Positions 22,923 to 32,751 of a stretch of DNA of 37,189 nt are shown in pieces. The DNA is from Bacteroidales bacterium UBA1182. GTDB lineage: Bacteria > Bacteroidota > Bacteroidia > Bacteroidales > Bacteroidaceae. Made by a program: the position numbers and the translations under genes. The DNA lies in NCBI GenBank assembly GCA_002310015.1, contig DBYQ01000022.1, positions 1 to 37,189 on the forward strand. Reading direction: 5' to 3'. A model generated the notes under the pieces. It was given only the letters and a program-made list of their open reading frames with translations, was not told the origin of the DNA and did not search any database. How positions within the stretch are numbered: position 1 is the stretch's first letter; each line of letters opens with the position of its first letter.

Positions 22923-25040
22923 TTAAGCGTATGAGTGCATACCTCCCAATATGAGGTTTACTCCAAAGTAAGTAATAAGGACGGTAAGGAACGCAATGAT
23001 TGCGTATGCGTGGAAGAAACGCGGTCTTGCAAATCTGGATACTGTACTGCTGTGAAGCATTGCAGCATATACCATCATGGTAATAAGAGCCCATGTCTCC
23101 TTGGGATCCCATGACCAGTAACTGCCCCATGATATGTTTGCCCAGACGGCTCCCAAGAATATTCCTGTGGTCAGTATGAATACTGCCGGGTATAGTATCA
23201 CCAGACTTATGTCACGCAGCATGGCTGATTCGTTGGCAGGCATGAGCAGGCCCATGATTCCGGTGAGAGCAATCAAGCCAAGCAAGGTATATGATATCAT
23301 CATGCAGAGCACATGAATACTCAAAAGTGGTGATTGAAGCACTGGCATGAGGTGTGTCACCTGCGGATTGGAACTGGCGAGTGATGCCACCAGCATGGTG
23401 AATCCTGCCAGAATGAATCCCATGGGTTGGATTATGGGAATGCTGCGGTAGAATGCAATCATGGCAATGCAGACTAGCCAGGCCATAAGCATCATTACGG
23501 AGTAACTTCCTGCAAACGGTGCGTGGCCCGATATGTACCAGCGTAGGCCAAGCGTAAGTGTGAGGTAAGTAAGCAGAATGATTGACAGTACCAGCAACGA
23601 TATACTCATCAGTTTGGGAGCCTTGCGGCCGCGGGTCATCATGAATCCCGTGATGACAAACAGTATGAGTCCCAGTGTAATTGATGCCATGAACGGAATC
23701 ATGGGTCGTGCTATACGGTTGTAGAGCATCTCTGCGCGAAAATGTCTTGCTGACGGCAGTACCTGTCCGGCCTCTTTCTCCTGATATCTGCGTATGGATC
23801 TGAGAATAAGGCTCACCTGATCCCAATTCCCGTTCTTTATCTCATCATTGATAAGGTCAATGGAGCGGCGTATGAATACCCATGTGTTGTAATCCAGATT
23901 GGCGGGCAGAGGGTCATCGCAAGAAAACCAAACAATCTGGCCTCCGTCAGGAACGGCTTCTCCGTTCTGCTCGTCAACATGCAGGGGGAACAATTTGAAG
24001 GCCTGGCCCGATGCTGCCTGCATACGGATTGATTCTTTCTCTGCTTCAGTGTTGGTGCCACGGTCCTTGGCCTTGAGTTTGAAAGGCACCACGTTCCACC
24101 AGTCATACCAGAATAGCCAGCCTGTAACAACCTGTGTTGAGCTGAGTCCCTGATAGCCGTTCTTACCGTATGCCTTGAGGCTGTAGTCACGGGTCATAGT
24201 CTGCAAAGGTGCTATACGGTCATTGTAATAGACGTGCAGCTCATCAAAACGGGCGGCTATGCTGTCGGGCAGGGCCGGTAACTCATATTTGGTCCTGGCG
24301 TGGGCTGTACCTGAGAATGCCAGGAGCAGGATCATTAGTGCAAATGATTGTTTCCTCAGGTTCCTGATTGCAGTGCGGAAACCTGATGATTTGCGGAAAA
24401 AGAATGCTATCATTGAAATGAGCAGCAGTATGTATCCCGTATAGGTTATCGTTACTCCCCAAGGATCATAACTGACTTGCAGGATACTGCCTTTGAGGTC
24501 CTCATCATAACTGGACTGATAGAAACGGTATCCGCGGTATTTGAGTATGTTGTTCATGGATATGGTATGTGTGGAGTGTTCATCGGCATCAGTCAACTGA
24601 ATGGTACTGCTGTAGTCCGATGCAGCCATTGAGCCTGAATAATACTCTATGTTGAACTCCTGCAGACAGAGCGTAAAAGGCAACTGCTGGCGGAATCCCT
24701 CGTCTGAAGCCCATTCAGTTACGGGTTGTCCCTGACGCAGATGAATACTGCCGTTCTTGCCTGTAAGCATGGTTATCAGGGCACCTGCCAGAATCATTAC
24801 AAATGCTATGTGAAGTAAAAAGACGGCGGTTTTCCTGACGCTGCCGCGTTTGACAAGATACATGATACCTGATATTGCCGTTATGGCCCATAAGGCTATG
24901 AACACAGGGTTGTGGTAGATGACCTGGAAAGCCTTGAAAGAGCCCAGTAACTTTTCAATAACGGTTGCAGCAGCCATCATCAGAATGACGGCTGCCGCTG
25001 AACCGAAAGATAGGTATTTAAGTATCTTGTCTGTTTTCAC
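22923..25040 (-). CDS. CcsBA-type cytochrome c maturation protein (ResB-ResC fusion)
   Basis: This 705-residue inner-membrane protein joins a ResB/CcsB-like half (N-terminal helices plus a large periplasmic domain to about residue 430) to a CcsA/ResC-like half with eight or so helices. The tryptophan-rich heme-handling block is WANISWGSYWSWDPKETWAL. System II proteins of this kind carry heme outward and ligate it to CxxCH motifs. The start codon is GTG (25040), nine bases after the di-heme protein's stop; no ATG in frame is closer. The di-heme substrate is encoded immediately upstream. Confidence 0.9.
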   Translation of the reverse strand: MKTDKILKYLSFGSAAAVILMMAAATVIEKLLGSFKAFQVIYHNPVFIALWAITAISGIMYLVKRGSVRKTAVFLLHIAFVMILAGALITMLTGKNGSIHLRQGQPVTEWASDEGFRQQLPFTLCLQEFNIEYYSGSMAASDYSSTIQLTDADEHSTHTISMNNILKYRGYRFYQSSYDEDLKGSILQVSYDPWGVTITYTGYILLLISMIAFFFRKSSGFRTAIRNLRKQSFALMILLLAFSGTAHARTKYELPALPDSIAARFDELHVYYNDRIAPLQTMTRDYSLKAYGKNGYQGLSSTQVVTGWLFWYDWWNVVPFKLKAKDRGTNTEAEKESIRMQAASGQAFKLFPLHVDEQNGEAVPDGGQIVWFSCDDPLPANLDYNTWVFIRRSIDLINDEIKNGNWDQVSLILRSIRRYQEKEAGQVLPSARHFRAEMLYNRIARPMIPFMASITLGLILFVITGFMMTRGRKAPKLMSISLLVLSIILLTYLTLTLGLRWYISGHAPFAGSYSVMMLMAWLVCIAMIAFYRSIPIIQPMGFILAGFTMLVASLASSNPQVTHLMPVLQSPLLSIHVLCMMISYTLLGLIALTGIMGLLMPANESAMLRDISLVILYPAVFILTTGIFLGAVWANISWGSYWSWDPKETWALITMMVYAAMLHSSTVSRFARPRFFHAYAIIAFLTVLITYFGVNLILGGMHSYA

Positions 25041-25049
25041 AATGTAAAG

Positions 25050-26771
25050 TTAGATGGAATTGATGAATTCCACAACAGCATCACGCTCCTCTTTTGAAAG
25101 ATTGTAGAAATTCTGTGTAGCGCGATAGCCCTCGCTCTTCTGGCTGTAACCATGCCACATGATGGCCTCTATTACGTTACGGGCGCGATTGTCATGCAGA
25201 CGATCCTCAGCACCGGTATTGGTGCGTGACAGTCCGCGACCCCAGAGCGGGGTTGTGCGGCACCAGCTTCCGTGTATGCCGTTCTTCATGTAGAGACGGT
25301 GCTGGATCATATCGGTGTAAGGCCAGATGGTCTGGTCCTGATAGCGAGGCAGTTCTTTATCTGCATATATGGCAGGTTTCCAGTAATTGTCAGAGCCGGT
25401 GTTCCATGACGGACGGTGACAGGTGGCGCATCCTATGCGGTTGAATACCTCCTTACCCAACTGTACCTCTTTGCGATTCAGGTTACGTGCACGCGGTATG
25501 GAGAGTCCGCGGTGCCAGACCATGAAATTATAGTACTGATCGTCACTCATTTCAGGGGTGAAGTTGTGCCACTGGTTGTCAAACTGGTTGGTAGATGGGT
25601 CAAGCAGGTTGAGTACAGCCTCCTTAATACCTTCATCTGTGCCGTTTGCATAATAAGGTGATGAAGGGTCAGCCTTGATAGCGGCAATGACCTGTGCATT
25701 CTCTGACATTGCCTTGGCCCATGCCTTGGTGGTGTACAGATAGGGGCGATCACTGCGGCTCACGTTGGTTATGTTCCAGATAGCGTTGGCACCGGCACCA
25801 TCCTGAAGAGAAGCACGTGTCATAGCGTATGTGAAACGTTTGAGCAGTTTGGTTCCAGTTGAAGCAGGAGTTCCGTCAGCATAACGGCCCTCACCCAATT
25901 TTTCATATCCATACCAGGCACCTGCGGCAAAATCATTGGCATCCTTATCCCAGAAGGCCGGGTTGAGATCAACAAAACGTGCCTCGCTGCGGTACTGCTC
26001 GCGGATGCTGTCCTGTGGTATGGCATCCAAAAGACCTGAACCTATTATACCGATGGTTGATTCCAGACGGAATGCCACTGCTCCTGTCTGATATGGGGTG
26101 GGGTTGGTATTGAAAGCTGACTCCGGAATGTATACTTCAGGATAAATCAGGCTGTACTCCTCACCGTCGGGGAACTGCATGGGCAGTCCGCTCTCCATCT
26201 CGGTTACGTTTTTCCATTGGATATCAATCTGTTCCTCATCGATAGGAGGCAGGAAAGGATATGTAGCTTTGGTCTGCGGCATACCGGTCACCTCCGATAC
26301 ATATGGGCCATCATCACTGTTCTGGTCATCTGCAGGATGATAGATTACCAGCAGATAACCGTTACCGAACTCGGCACGATACTGTGACTGACGCTTGCCG
26401 TGTCCGTAACCCGGGTGACAATCCAGACATGATGAGCGTACATAAGCCGGACCCAGGCCCTTGAACGGAGCTGTAGAGGTGGTATATTTACGCTCAAACG
26501 CAGCTTCTCCAAGATTGAAGGCGGTCATCAGTCCCTGCTGTTCTACAGAGGGAGTCTCATCCTCGTAGCATCCTGCGGTCACATTGTCAGTTGTTCCCAA
26601 TTGGCCACCAGGATACCACTCATCGGCACTGAAGTTGCCTACTGCCTGGCCTACGTACTTGGCATCGGGCTCCCTGTTTTTTACACTCTCCTTAAAACCG
26701 CTATTGCCGTCGGTACATCCGACGGCAACGGCAAGCCCTAAAAGGGCTATTCCAAATCCTTTTATTTGCAT
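25050..26771 (-). CDS. Di-heme oxidoreductase lipoprotein (DUF1111, putative thiol oxidoreductase)
   Basis: This 573-residue putative lipoprotein (LAVAVGC, C19) has two c-type heme sites: CLDCH (C115-C118-H119) and CATCH (C448-C451-H452). The C-terminal TTPLWGRGLSRTN, HDNRARNVIEAIMWHG blocks are typical of the DUF1111 di-heme family. Such genes are often coupled to imelysins and iron uptake. It probably performs redox chemistry at the cell surface or in the periplasm, with maturation by the adjacent CcsBA. Its start is six bases after the imelysin stop. Confidence 0.92.
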   Translation of the reverse strand: MQIKGFGIALLGLAVAVGCTDGNSGFKESVKNREPDAKYVGQAVGNFSADEWYPGGQLGTTDNVTAGCYEDETPSVEQQGLMTAFNLGEAAFERKYTTSTAPFKGLGPAYVRSSCLDCHPGYGHGKRQSQYRAEFGNGYLLVIYHPADDQNSDDGPYVSEVTGMPQTKATYPFLPPIDEEQIDIQWKNVTEMESGLPMQFPDGEEYSLIYPEVYIPESAFNTNPTPYQTGAVAFRLESTIGIIGSGLLDAIPQDSIREQYRSEARFVDLNPAFWDKDANDFAAGAWYGYEKLGEGRYADGTPASTGTKLLKRFTYAMTRASLQDGAGANAIWNITNVSRSDRPYLYTTKAWAKAMSENAQVIAAIKADPSSPYYANGTDEGIKEAVLNLLDPSTNQFDNQWHNFTPEMSDDQYYNFMVWHRGLSIPRARNLNRKEVQLGKEVFNRIGCATCHRPSWNTGSDNYWKPAIYADKELPRYQDQTIWPYTDMIQHRLYMKNGIHGSWCRTTPLWGRGLSRTNTGAEDRLHDNRARNVIEAIMWHGYSQKSEGYRATQNFYNLSKEERDAVVEFINSI

Positions 26772-26777
26772 ATCATA

Positions 26778-27995
26778 TTACTGTTTTACAATCCATTGGG
26801 CAGCCTTGTTGAGTTCCTCATCAAGTTCGTTGATTACATCCATTGCGTCCTGAACTACATCATAGTCATAGATGTCTACGAATGCACCCTCATTCTGGCA
26901 TGCTTTGAGAGCATCAACTGAAGCTTTCAGTTTGTCTTGCAGGTTTGTTACACCATTATAATTATAGCTCTTGAGTACATTTATAATGGAATTGCTCTCA
27001 GGAGTGGTGGCTCCGGCCTTGCCATAGAGTGAGTACTTAATACTGAGTATGTTGTCAATGAAATCCTGGAATGACTTCTTGCTATACGGTGACTCGATGT
27101 AGTTGACATCCCCACCATTGTGGGCATTACCCATCTTAACGTTGGCAACCTCATTGCAGATGTTTGAGCATCCGGCTACGAGTATATCCGACATTGTCTC
27201 CTGCCATGTGGCATATGTGCTTCCGGCTTTAGCTGCTCCCAGCATGTTCTCACCATAAGTCTTGCCGGAACCGGTCATTGATACAGGTACATCAAGTTCC
27301 TCGCAACGATCCTGCCAAGCCTCAGGAGCATCCGGATTCCATGATACGCTCAGGCGGAAGCAGTTGTCACGAAGGTCACCAGCCACTGCTGTTGCATAAA
27401 TCAGCTCCTGTGCTCCGGTTACGGTCTTGCCGTTGAATGCCTCATCATCCTCATTGCTACGCAGAGCCTCAACAGTGCGGTTCTGGCCGTTACGGAACAG
27501 GATGAACTCAATTCCGTGGAATCCCAGCAGTTCGGCACCTAACTTACCAGATGCATACGCAATACCATTTTCGCTACGAAGAGAATCGACCTGATCGGTG
27601 TTGCTCAATGCTACGGCGAGAGCCTCTACATCAAGGGGCCATGTGTCAATGTGCGGGTCAATGCCGAAATCAGTTGCGGCACCGAACAGAAAAGCCTCTG
27701 ACTCCTCCCATGACTGACGAGCCTGCAGGAACTTTGCGCAGATGGCGTCAATCTCAGCTTGAGTGAGTGCATCTACACCCTTTTCAGCCGCAGCGGCAAG
27801 AAGCTCATAAAGTTCATTTGACTCTGTAGCCAGATCATTGTAAGTAGTATAAATTACATTTGGTACGTACTGCTCTACAGCTGCCTTGATGTCATTGTCT
27901 AGAGAAACTGTGTTCTCACTTTTCTTGTCGTCGTCTTTGCAGGCAGTGAGTGCTAAAGTTGCTACTGCCATTCCTAGAATGAACTTGTTCTTCAT
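26778..27995 (-). CDS. Imelysin-family (M75-like) lipoprotein
   Basis: This 405-residue lipoprotein (LALTAC, C19) matches the imelysin/EfeO-like family. An alpha-helical repeat carries GFHGIEFILFRNG, the GxHxxE signature likely to bind metal. The C-terminal NAHNGGDVNYIESPYSKKS and DFIDNILSIKYSLYG segments are also typical. Imelysins are linked to iron acquisition, though the transported form is not settled. It lies 18 bases after the porin gene and directly before the di-heme gene. Confidence 0.92.
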   Translation of the reverse strand: MKNKFILGMAVATLALTACKDDDKKSENTVSLDNDIKAAVEQYVPNVIYTTYNDLATESNELYELLAAAAEKGVDALTQAEIDAICAKFLQARQSWEESEAFLFGAATDFGIDPHIDTWPLDVEALAVALSNTDQVDSLRSENGIAYASGKLGAELLGFHGIEFILFRNGQNRTVEALRSNEDDEAFNGKTVTGAQELIYATAVAGDLRDNCFRLSVSWNPDAPEAWQDRCEELDVPVSMTGSGKTYGENMLGAAKAGSTYATWQETMSDILVAGCSNICNEVANVKMGNAHNGGDVNYIESPYSKKSFQDFIDNILSIKYSLYGKAGATTPESNSIINVLKSYNYNGVTNLQDKLKASVDALKACQNEGAFVDIYDYDVVQDAMDVINELDEELNKAAQWIVKQ

Positions 27996-28013
27996 ATTCC
28001 TTTTATGTTTTTG

Positions 28014-29282
28014 TTATTTGAAAAATCCCATATATGCGATACCTATTGATACAGAAGGCTCGTTGTTGTAATTATCCTTACGGAAGCGCTCTGAGAACTC
28101 TGCCTTGACAGCAATCTGCGGTATGGGCAGCCAGTTTATGCCTGCTGCGATGCGGTGAACATCGGTAAAGGTGTAATCCTGCTGGTCAGATGCCGGGATG
28201 TAAGAATCATAGTATTCATATCGGCCAAACAGATAGAGCTTGTCCTGAATCTTATCAGTAAGACCAAGCACGTCATAACCAGCTTCTGCACCGTATGTAA
28301 TTGCTGATTGACCCACCGGCGTCTTCTTGTAAGGAGCGTTGTTTGATGTCATGTTACGCTTGATGGTGCTTATGGTAACGGCGTCATCTACATGACCGTA
28401 ATCGGCATTACCGCGTATGATAAGGTTGCGGCCTTTGTAACTGAAATCAAAGCTGCCTATCCATGTACGGCCCTTGATATCCTTGTATCGGGTATCCTTC
28501 ATGTCATTGGGGAACGAGTTATGCATGCTGTTGCCGTAGTAACCGCTTACACTCAAGCGCAGGTTCTTTATGGAACGGTTGTCAATTCTTACGGCAAAAC
28601 CGTAGTTGTTAGCCACCTTGAACTCATATGGTGATGCTGCACCGTATTTGACAAAGTTGTCACGGTTGAACATGAATGCGTCAAGGCCGGCTATCACTTG
28701 GAACTCATAACTCCACTTTCCAATTTCACCCCAAAGGCCGATGCCTGTGTCGTGCCAGGTTGAGGGTAGGATAGTGGATTCACCCTCAGGGCGATATACT
28801 GTAAAGAAGTTGAGAGGCTCATGTGCATTATTAAGAGCACCCACAGGAACCACAAAATGACCTATGCGCAGGTTGAGCCAAGGCTTGAAAGATTTCTGCA
28901 GCCAGAACTGCTCCAGTGCCACCTCGCCGCCTTTCTCAACTTCCTGTTCCCACTCGCCGGCCTCAGTGAACTCCTTCTCTACAGCGCTTCCCGTACCGGT
29001 ATGCTCAAACTCAATCTCACTCTGCATAGACCAGCCGTGACCAAAGTCATACCCAATATAGAGTACTGCATGAGGTATGTCAAACCTGCCGTGACTTGGA
29101 TCATCCTTGTATTTGGTGGGGTTTGAATACCGATACACATTGTCGCTGTAAAAGTTGCGGCTCATGGCAACCTCACCATAGCCACCTACGCTGAGACGTG
29201 TATCAGAAGCATTTTCCTGAGCCTCAATAGATGTGGTACATATCGGAGCCAGAACTAATAATGTATATAAGAATCTTTTCAT
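28014..29282 (-). CDS. Outer-membrane porin (phosphate-selective porin O/P-like)
   Basis: This 422-residue protein has a cleavable signal (about residues 1-20) and alternating aromatic/hydrophobic strands typical of a 16-strand barrel: LSVGGYGEVAMSRNFYSD, LQKSFKPWLNLRIGHFVVPV, STWHDTGIGLWGEIG. It ends in a strand finishing with phenylalanine-lysine (GIAYMGFFK). As the first gene of the imelysin / di-heme / CcsBA operon it probably admits a small substrate to that system. Specificity is not visible. Confidence 0.85.
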   Translation of the reverse strand: MKRFLYTLLVLAPICTTSIEAQENASDTRLSVGGYGEVAMSRNFYSDNVYRYSNPTKYKDDPSHGRFDIPHAVLYIGYDFGHGWSMQSEIEFEHTGTGSAVEKEFTEAGEWEQEVEKGGEVALEQFWLQKSFKPWLNLRIGHFVVPVGALNNAHEPLNFFTVYRPEGESTILPSTWHDTGIGLWGEIGKWSYEFQVIAGLDAFMFNRDNFVKYGAASPYEFKVANNYGFAVRIDNRSIKNLRLSVSGYYGNSMHNSFPNDMKDTRYKDIKGRTWIGSFDFSYKGRNLIIRGNADYGHVDDAVTISTIKRNMTSNNAPYKKTPVGQSAITYGAEAGYDVLGLTDKIQDKLYLFGRYEYYDSYIPASDQQDYTFTDVHRIAAGINWLPIPQIAVKAEFSERFRKDNYNNEPSVSIGIAYMGFFK

Positions 29283-29302
29283 CGTCGTTCTTTTTGACGA
29301 TG

Positions 29303-29334
29303 CAAAGGTCCTTCTTCTGCCTTTCTATGGCAAT
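29303..29334 (-). promoter_or_regulatory. Promoter for the porin/imelysin operon
   Basis: On the minus strand ATTG (29334-29331), 20 bases, GACCTTTG (29310-29303) fits Bacteroidales geometry with one mismatch in each box. The ATG follows at 29282. Confidence 0.5.
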
Positions 29335-29420
29335 ACTCATTTATAGTGATATTAGGCCTAGGATACCTCTGTGGCGCAGAATCACTTGTTTTGGGTATTA
29401 CGTAATCAATCCAGTGGCCG

Positions 29421-29428
29421 TACCTTTG
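29421..29428 (+). promoter_or_regulatory. -7 promoter box upstream of the RND operon leader
   Basis: TACCTTTG is an exact TAnnTTTG match. The nearest TTTG (29390-29393) is 27 bases away, further than usual. Transcription would start near 29435 and leave a leader of about 180 bases. Confidence 0.45.
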
Positions 29429-29555
29429 CCGCCGTAAACATATTTGATTATGGTTTTATTGTTAATTGGTTTGTATATTGCTTTGTGGAGGAGAGAGGTA
29501 GGAGTGAATTCTGCTCCTGACAGTGCTCCAAGTGGGGATAGATGTGGTAATAATA

Positions 29556-29591
29556 GGGAGGGCTTGCATTGCAGGCTCTCCCTTTTGTTTG
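29556..29591 (+). terminator. Terminator/attenuator-like hairpin in the RND operon leader
   Basis: A twelve-pair stem with two G-U pairs (29556-29567 with 29571-29582, ATT loop) is followed by TTTTGTTTG. It lies only 25 bases before the RND start codon. GGAGAG at 29490-29495 could pair instead with CTCTCC at 29576-29581, which would open the terminator. Confidence 0.6.
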
Positions 29592-29615
29592 AATAATTCA
29601 ACACATTATATAATT

Positions 29616-31967
29616 ATGAAAATAGAGACAATCAATGAGAGATTCCGGGCTATGTGCCAAGGACTTCTAGAAAGACGCTGGCTGGCACTTGCCGCGTTCG
29701 TGTTAATCTTGTTTGTGAGTTTTATAGGAATGGGCAAGATGGTCAAGGAGACCTCCTTTGATGCCTATTTCATTGAGGGTGACCCCATGCTGGTTAAGAC
29801 CGATGAGTTCAAGGCCCATTTTGGAAACGACTACTTTGTAGGAGTTCTGACAGAGTGTGACAACATCTTTACCAACGAGAACCTGACCCTGTTGCGTGAA
29901 CTCAGCAACGAGCTTATGGACAGTGTTTCTTATGCCGATAAGATAACCTCACTGACCGATATAGAGTTCATGGTTGGTGACGAGTGGGGTATGACCATTG
30001 AGCAGATCGTACCTGATGAGATACCCGATGACGGTACGCCTGAGATGGATGAGATACGACGCATGGCCTACAGCAAACCTAATGTAGCCAAGAAGTTGGT
30101 ATCAAAGGACGGTACCATGTCATGGGTAGTACTCAAACTGCGCTCCTTCCCAGAGGACAGTGTATGGCATAAGGAGACCGATATAGCCCCCGATATGCAG
30201 ACGGGTGAGGAGGTTGACCGTGTGCTTAACAACCCCAAGTACGCAAAACTCAATCCAAAAGCCACCGGAATGCCGGTTGTAAGCTATGAGAAGATGGAGT
30301 TCATCAATAAGGAGATGAGCCGTCTGATGATGATTGCCTGCATAATCTGCCTTGTTGTGATGATCGTCATGACCAAGTCTTTACGCGGAGTGGTTTCACC
30401 CTTCCTGGCAGTAATAGGCGGTATGTTCATTACATACGGAATTGCGGGCTACACAGGCATGTACGTGGATTCAACAACAACTCTGATTCCCGTGATCCTG
30501 GGCTTTGCGGTATCAATTGCATATAACATACACATCTTCTCTTATTTCAACGGTCGTATGCGCATACACGGAGAGCGTCGCAAGGCTGTTGAGGAGACAA
30601 TAACCGAGATTGGCTGGTCAGTATGTTTCTGTGGTCTTACAACCATCGTCTCACTGCTCTCTTTCCTTGTAATACCTATACGTCCCATGAAGTGCGTAGG
30701 TATGATCTGTTCCATGACAGTGCTGTTTGTTATGCTTACCACGCTGGTAATCACTCCCGTGCTGCTCTCATTCGGTCGCAACCGCAAGCCGCGTGAGGGA
30801 TTCACCGAGGATAGTGACACAGCCTGGAGCCGTATGATGGTACGCCTGAGCGACTGGACAATGCATAACTCACGCCGTATCGTGACCATATTTACGGTAG
30901 TTTGCGTTGTGCTGTGCATCGGCCTGTTCAAGATTGTTCCCGCATTTGACATTGAACAGACCATGGGTATTGACGTTCCTTACGTAAAGAAGGTGGTTGG
31001 AGTAGGCAAGTCTGAACTGGGATCACTCTACAGCTATGACCTGGTAATTGAGATGGCCGATGATGATGCCGCCAAGCAGCCTGAGAACCTGCGCCGTCTG
31101 GAGCGCCTCTCAGAGATTGTTGAGGGTTACAGCCTGACCAAGCGTACAACCAGTATCCTGGATATCCTTAAGGACTTGAACCAGACCTTGAATGAGGGTG
31201 ATCCGGCATTCTACCGCATACCAGATACTGAGGAGGAGGTCGCCCAAATGATGATGCTCTACGAGAACGCCGGCGGCAGCGAGGCTGAGTACTGGGTTGA
31301 TTATGACTACCGCCGTCTGCGCCTGATGGTTGAGATATCGGACTTTAATTCGGCCGAGGTTGAGAAGGAACTAAACGACATTGATCTGCAGGCCAAGGAG
31401 ATATTCCCGGGCGCATCGGTAACCGCCGTTGGAAACCTGCCGCAGTACAATGTGATGATGCAGTATCTGGTTCGCGGTCAGATGCAGTCATTCCTTATAT
31501 CGGTCCTGATTATCGGTATTATCCTTATGATTGCCTTCCAGAGCATAAAAGTGGGCCTGATAGGTCTTATTCCTAATATCATGCCTGCAATCTTTGTGGG
31601 TGGCGCTATGGGTTGGGCCGGAGTTCCGCTTGATATGATGACCGCCACCATCATCCCTATGATGCTGGGTATGGCAGTCGATGACACCATCCACTTTATC
31701 AACCACTCCAAGCTGGAGTATGACCGCTGCGGCAAGTACCCGCTCTCTATCAACCGCACGTTCAGGGTTGTCGGTGTGGCTATCGTGACTACCAGTATCA
31801 TCACATCGGCCGTGTTCGGTGCGTTTGTTACATCTCCTTGCGCCATGAACTTCCACTTTGGCCTGCTGGCAATCGTGGGTATTGTATCGGCTCTGCTGGC
31901 TGACCTGTTTGTGACACCTGTGCTGGTAAAGAGATTTAAAGTATTCGGTAACGAGAAAAATGATTGA
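29616..31967 (+). CDS. MMPL-type RND superfamily exporter
   Basis: This 783-residue inner-membrane protein has two halves, each a first helix, a large periplasmic loop and a five-helix block. Family signatures include the second-half GMAVDDTIHFINHSKLEYDR block with its proton-relay aspartates. The matching first-half site reads GFAVSIAYNIHIF and lacks an aspartate. The family moves lipids and hydrophobic compounds. The downstream LolA-like and barrel proteins suggest transfer to or across the outer membrane. The frame extends 31 codons upstream through the leader hairpin, so the ATG at 29616 is preferred. Confidence 0.9.
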   Translation: MKIETINERFRAMCQGLLERRWLALAAFVLILFVSFIGMGKMVKETSFDAYFIEGDPMLVKTDEFKAHFGNDYFVGVLTECDNIFTNENLTLLRELSNELMDSVSYADKITSLTDIEFMVGDEWGMTIEQIVPDEIPDDGTPEMDEIRRMAYSKPNVAKKLVSKDGTMSWVVLKLRSFPEDSVWHKETDIAPDMQTGEEVDRVLNNPKYAKLNPKATGMPVVSYEKMEFINKEMSRLMMIACIICLVVMIVMTKSLRGVVSPFLAVIGGMFITYGIAGYTGMYVDSTTTLIPVILGFAVSIAYNIHIFSYFNGRMRIHGERRKAVEETITEIGWSVCFCGLTTIVSLLSFLVIPIRPMKCVGMICSMTVLFVMLTTLVITPVLLSFGRNRKPREGFTEDSDTAWSRMMVRLSDWTMHNSRRIVTIFTVVCVVLCIGLFKIVPAFDIEQTMGIDVPYVKKVVGVGKSELGSLYSYDLVIEMADDDAAKQPENLRRLERLSEIVEGYSLTKRTTSILDILKDLNQTLNEGDPAFYRIPDTEEEVAQMMMLYENAGGSEAEYWVDYDYRRLRLMVEISDFNSAEVEKELNDIDLQAKEIFPGASVTAVGNLPQYNVMMQYLVRGQMQSFLISVLIIGIILMIAFQSIKVGLIGLIPNIMPAIFVGGAMGWAGVPLDMMTATIIPMMLGMAVDDTIHFINHSKLEYDRCGKYPLSINRTFRVVGVAIVTTSIITSAVFGAFVTSPCAMNFHFGLLAIVGIVSALLADLFVTPVLVKRFKVFGNEKND

Positions 31968-31971
31968 AATT

Positions 31972-32751
31972 ATGAAAGCAAAGATGTTTTTATCGGCATT
32001 GCTCAGCGTTATGGCTGTGATGCCTCTCAGTGCCCAGAGTTTATCTGGCCGTGATATAATGCAGAAAGCGAAAGACCTCCCTGACGGCGACACCCGTTAT
32101 GCCGAGATGGAGCTGACCCTAATTAAGAAGAACGGCGACAAACGCGTGCGCAAGGTCACTTCGTGGTCTGTTGATGAGGGCAAGGACAAGAAATCACTCA
32201 TGTTCTTTACCTATCCGGGCGATGTAAGCGGTACCGGATTCCTGACTTGGGACTATGATGAGATAGGCAAGGATGATGACAAGTGGCTCTATCTGCCTGC
32301 CATGAAGAAGACCCGCCGTATCAGCGGATCATCGTCCAAGACTGACTATTTCATGGGCACGGACTTTACGTACAACGATATGGGTTCACGCAATGTCGAT
32401 GAGGACGAGCACAAGCTGCTGCGTGAGGAGGAGCGTGACGGCCAGAAGTGCTGGGTAATTGAGTCCGTTCCGGTCGATAAGCATGAGATATACAGCCGTA
32501 AGGTTACCTGGATACGCCAGGACTGCTGCGTGCCCGTATATGTGGAGTTCTACGACAAACTTGACAAACTGCACCGTGCGCTCACCATCTCTGAGATAAG
32601 CCAGTTTCAGGGATTCTGGACCAAGCAGCGTATGGAGATGAAGAACGTGCAGACCGGTCACAGTACCGTGATAAACGTGGTAAATCCTAAATATGATCTG
32701 CAAATAGAAAAATCAATGTTTACCGTGGCAAAACTCGAAAAAGGACTATGA
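31972..32751 (+). CDS. LolA-like outer-membrane lipoprotein-sorting family protein
   Basis: This 259-residue periplasmic protein has a signal peptide ending LSAQS near residue 22, then a LolA/LppX-like domain: ARYAEMELTL-type opening, MFFTYPGDVSGTGFLTWDY, DDKWLYLPAMKKTRRISG, GTDFTYNDM. Such proteins carry lipid-like cargo between membranes. An ATG at 31960 that overlaps the RND stop is possible, but 31972 gives a better signal peptide. It overlaps the barrel gene by four bases. Confidence 0.88.
   Translation: MKAKMFLSALLSVMAVMPLSAQSLSGRDIMQKAKDLPDGDTRYAEMELTLIKKNGDKRVRKVTSWSVDEGKDKKSLMFFTYPGDVSGTGFLTWDYDEIGKDDDKWLYLPAMKKTRRISGSSSKTDYFMGTDFTYNDMGSRNVDEDEHKLLREEERDGQKCWVIESVPVDKHEIYSRKVTWIRQDCCVPVYVEFYDKLDKLHRALTISEISQFQGFWTKQRMEMKNVQTGHSTVINVVNPKYDLQIEKSMFTVAKLEKGL

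Larger units (their letters stand above)
29283..29615. other. Divergent promoter/leader region between porin and RND operons
   Basis: The spacer holds the porin promoter on the minus strand, a plus-strand TACCTTTG box, and a leader containing AGGAG/CTCCT (29500-29518) and a strong terminator-like hairpin (29556-29591). No further coding frame is convincing. Confidence 0.6.

Noticed and set aside
29332..29353. Fur-box-like sequence upstream of the porin operon
   Set aside because: The inverted similarity is partial and well below a credible Fur site.
29429..29591. Known riboswitch class in the RND operon leader
   Set aside because: No recognisable cobalamin, TPP, SAM, FMN or similar consensus was seen; only the attenuator-like design is supported.
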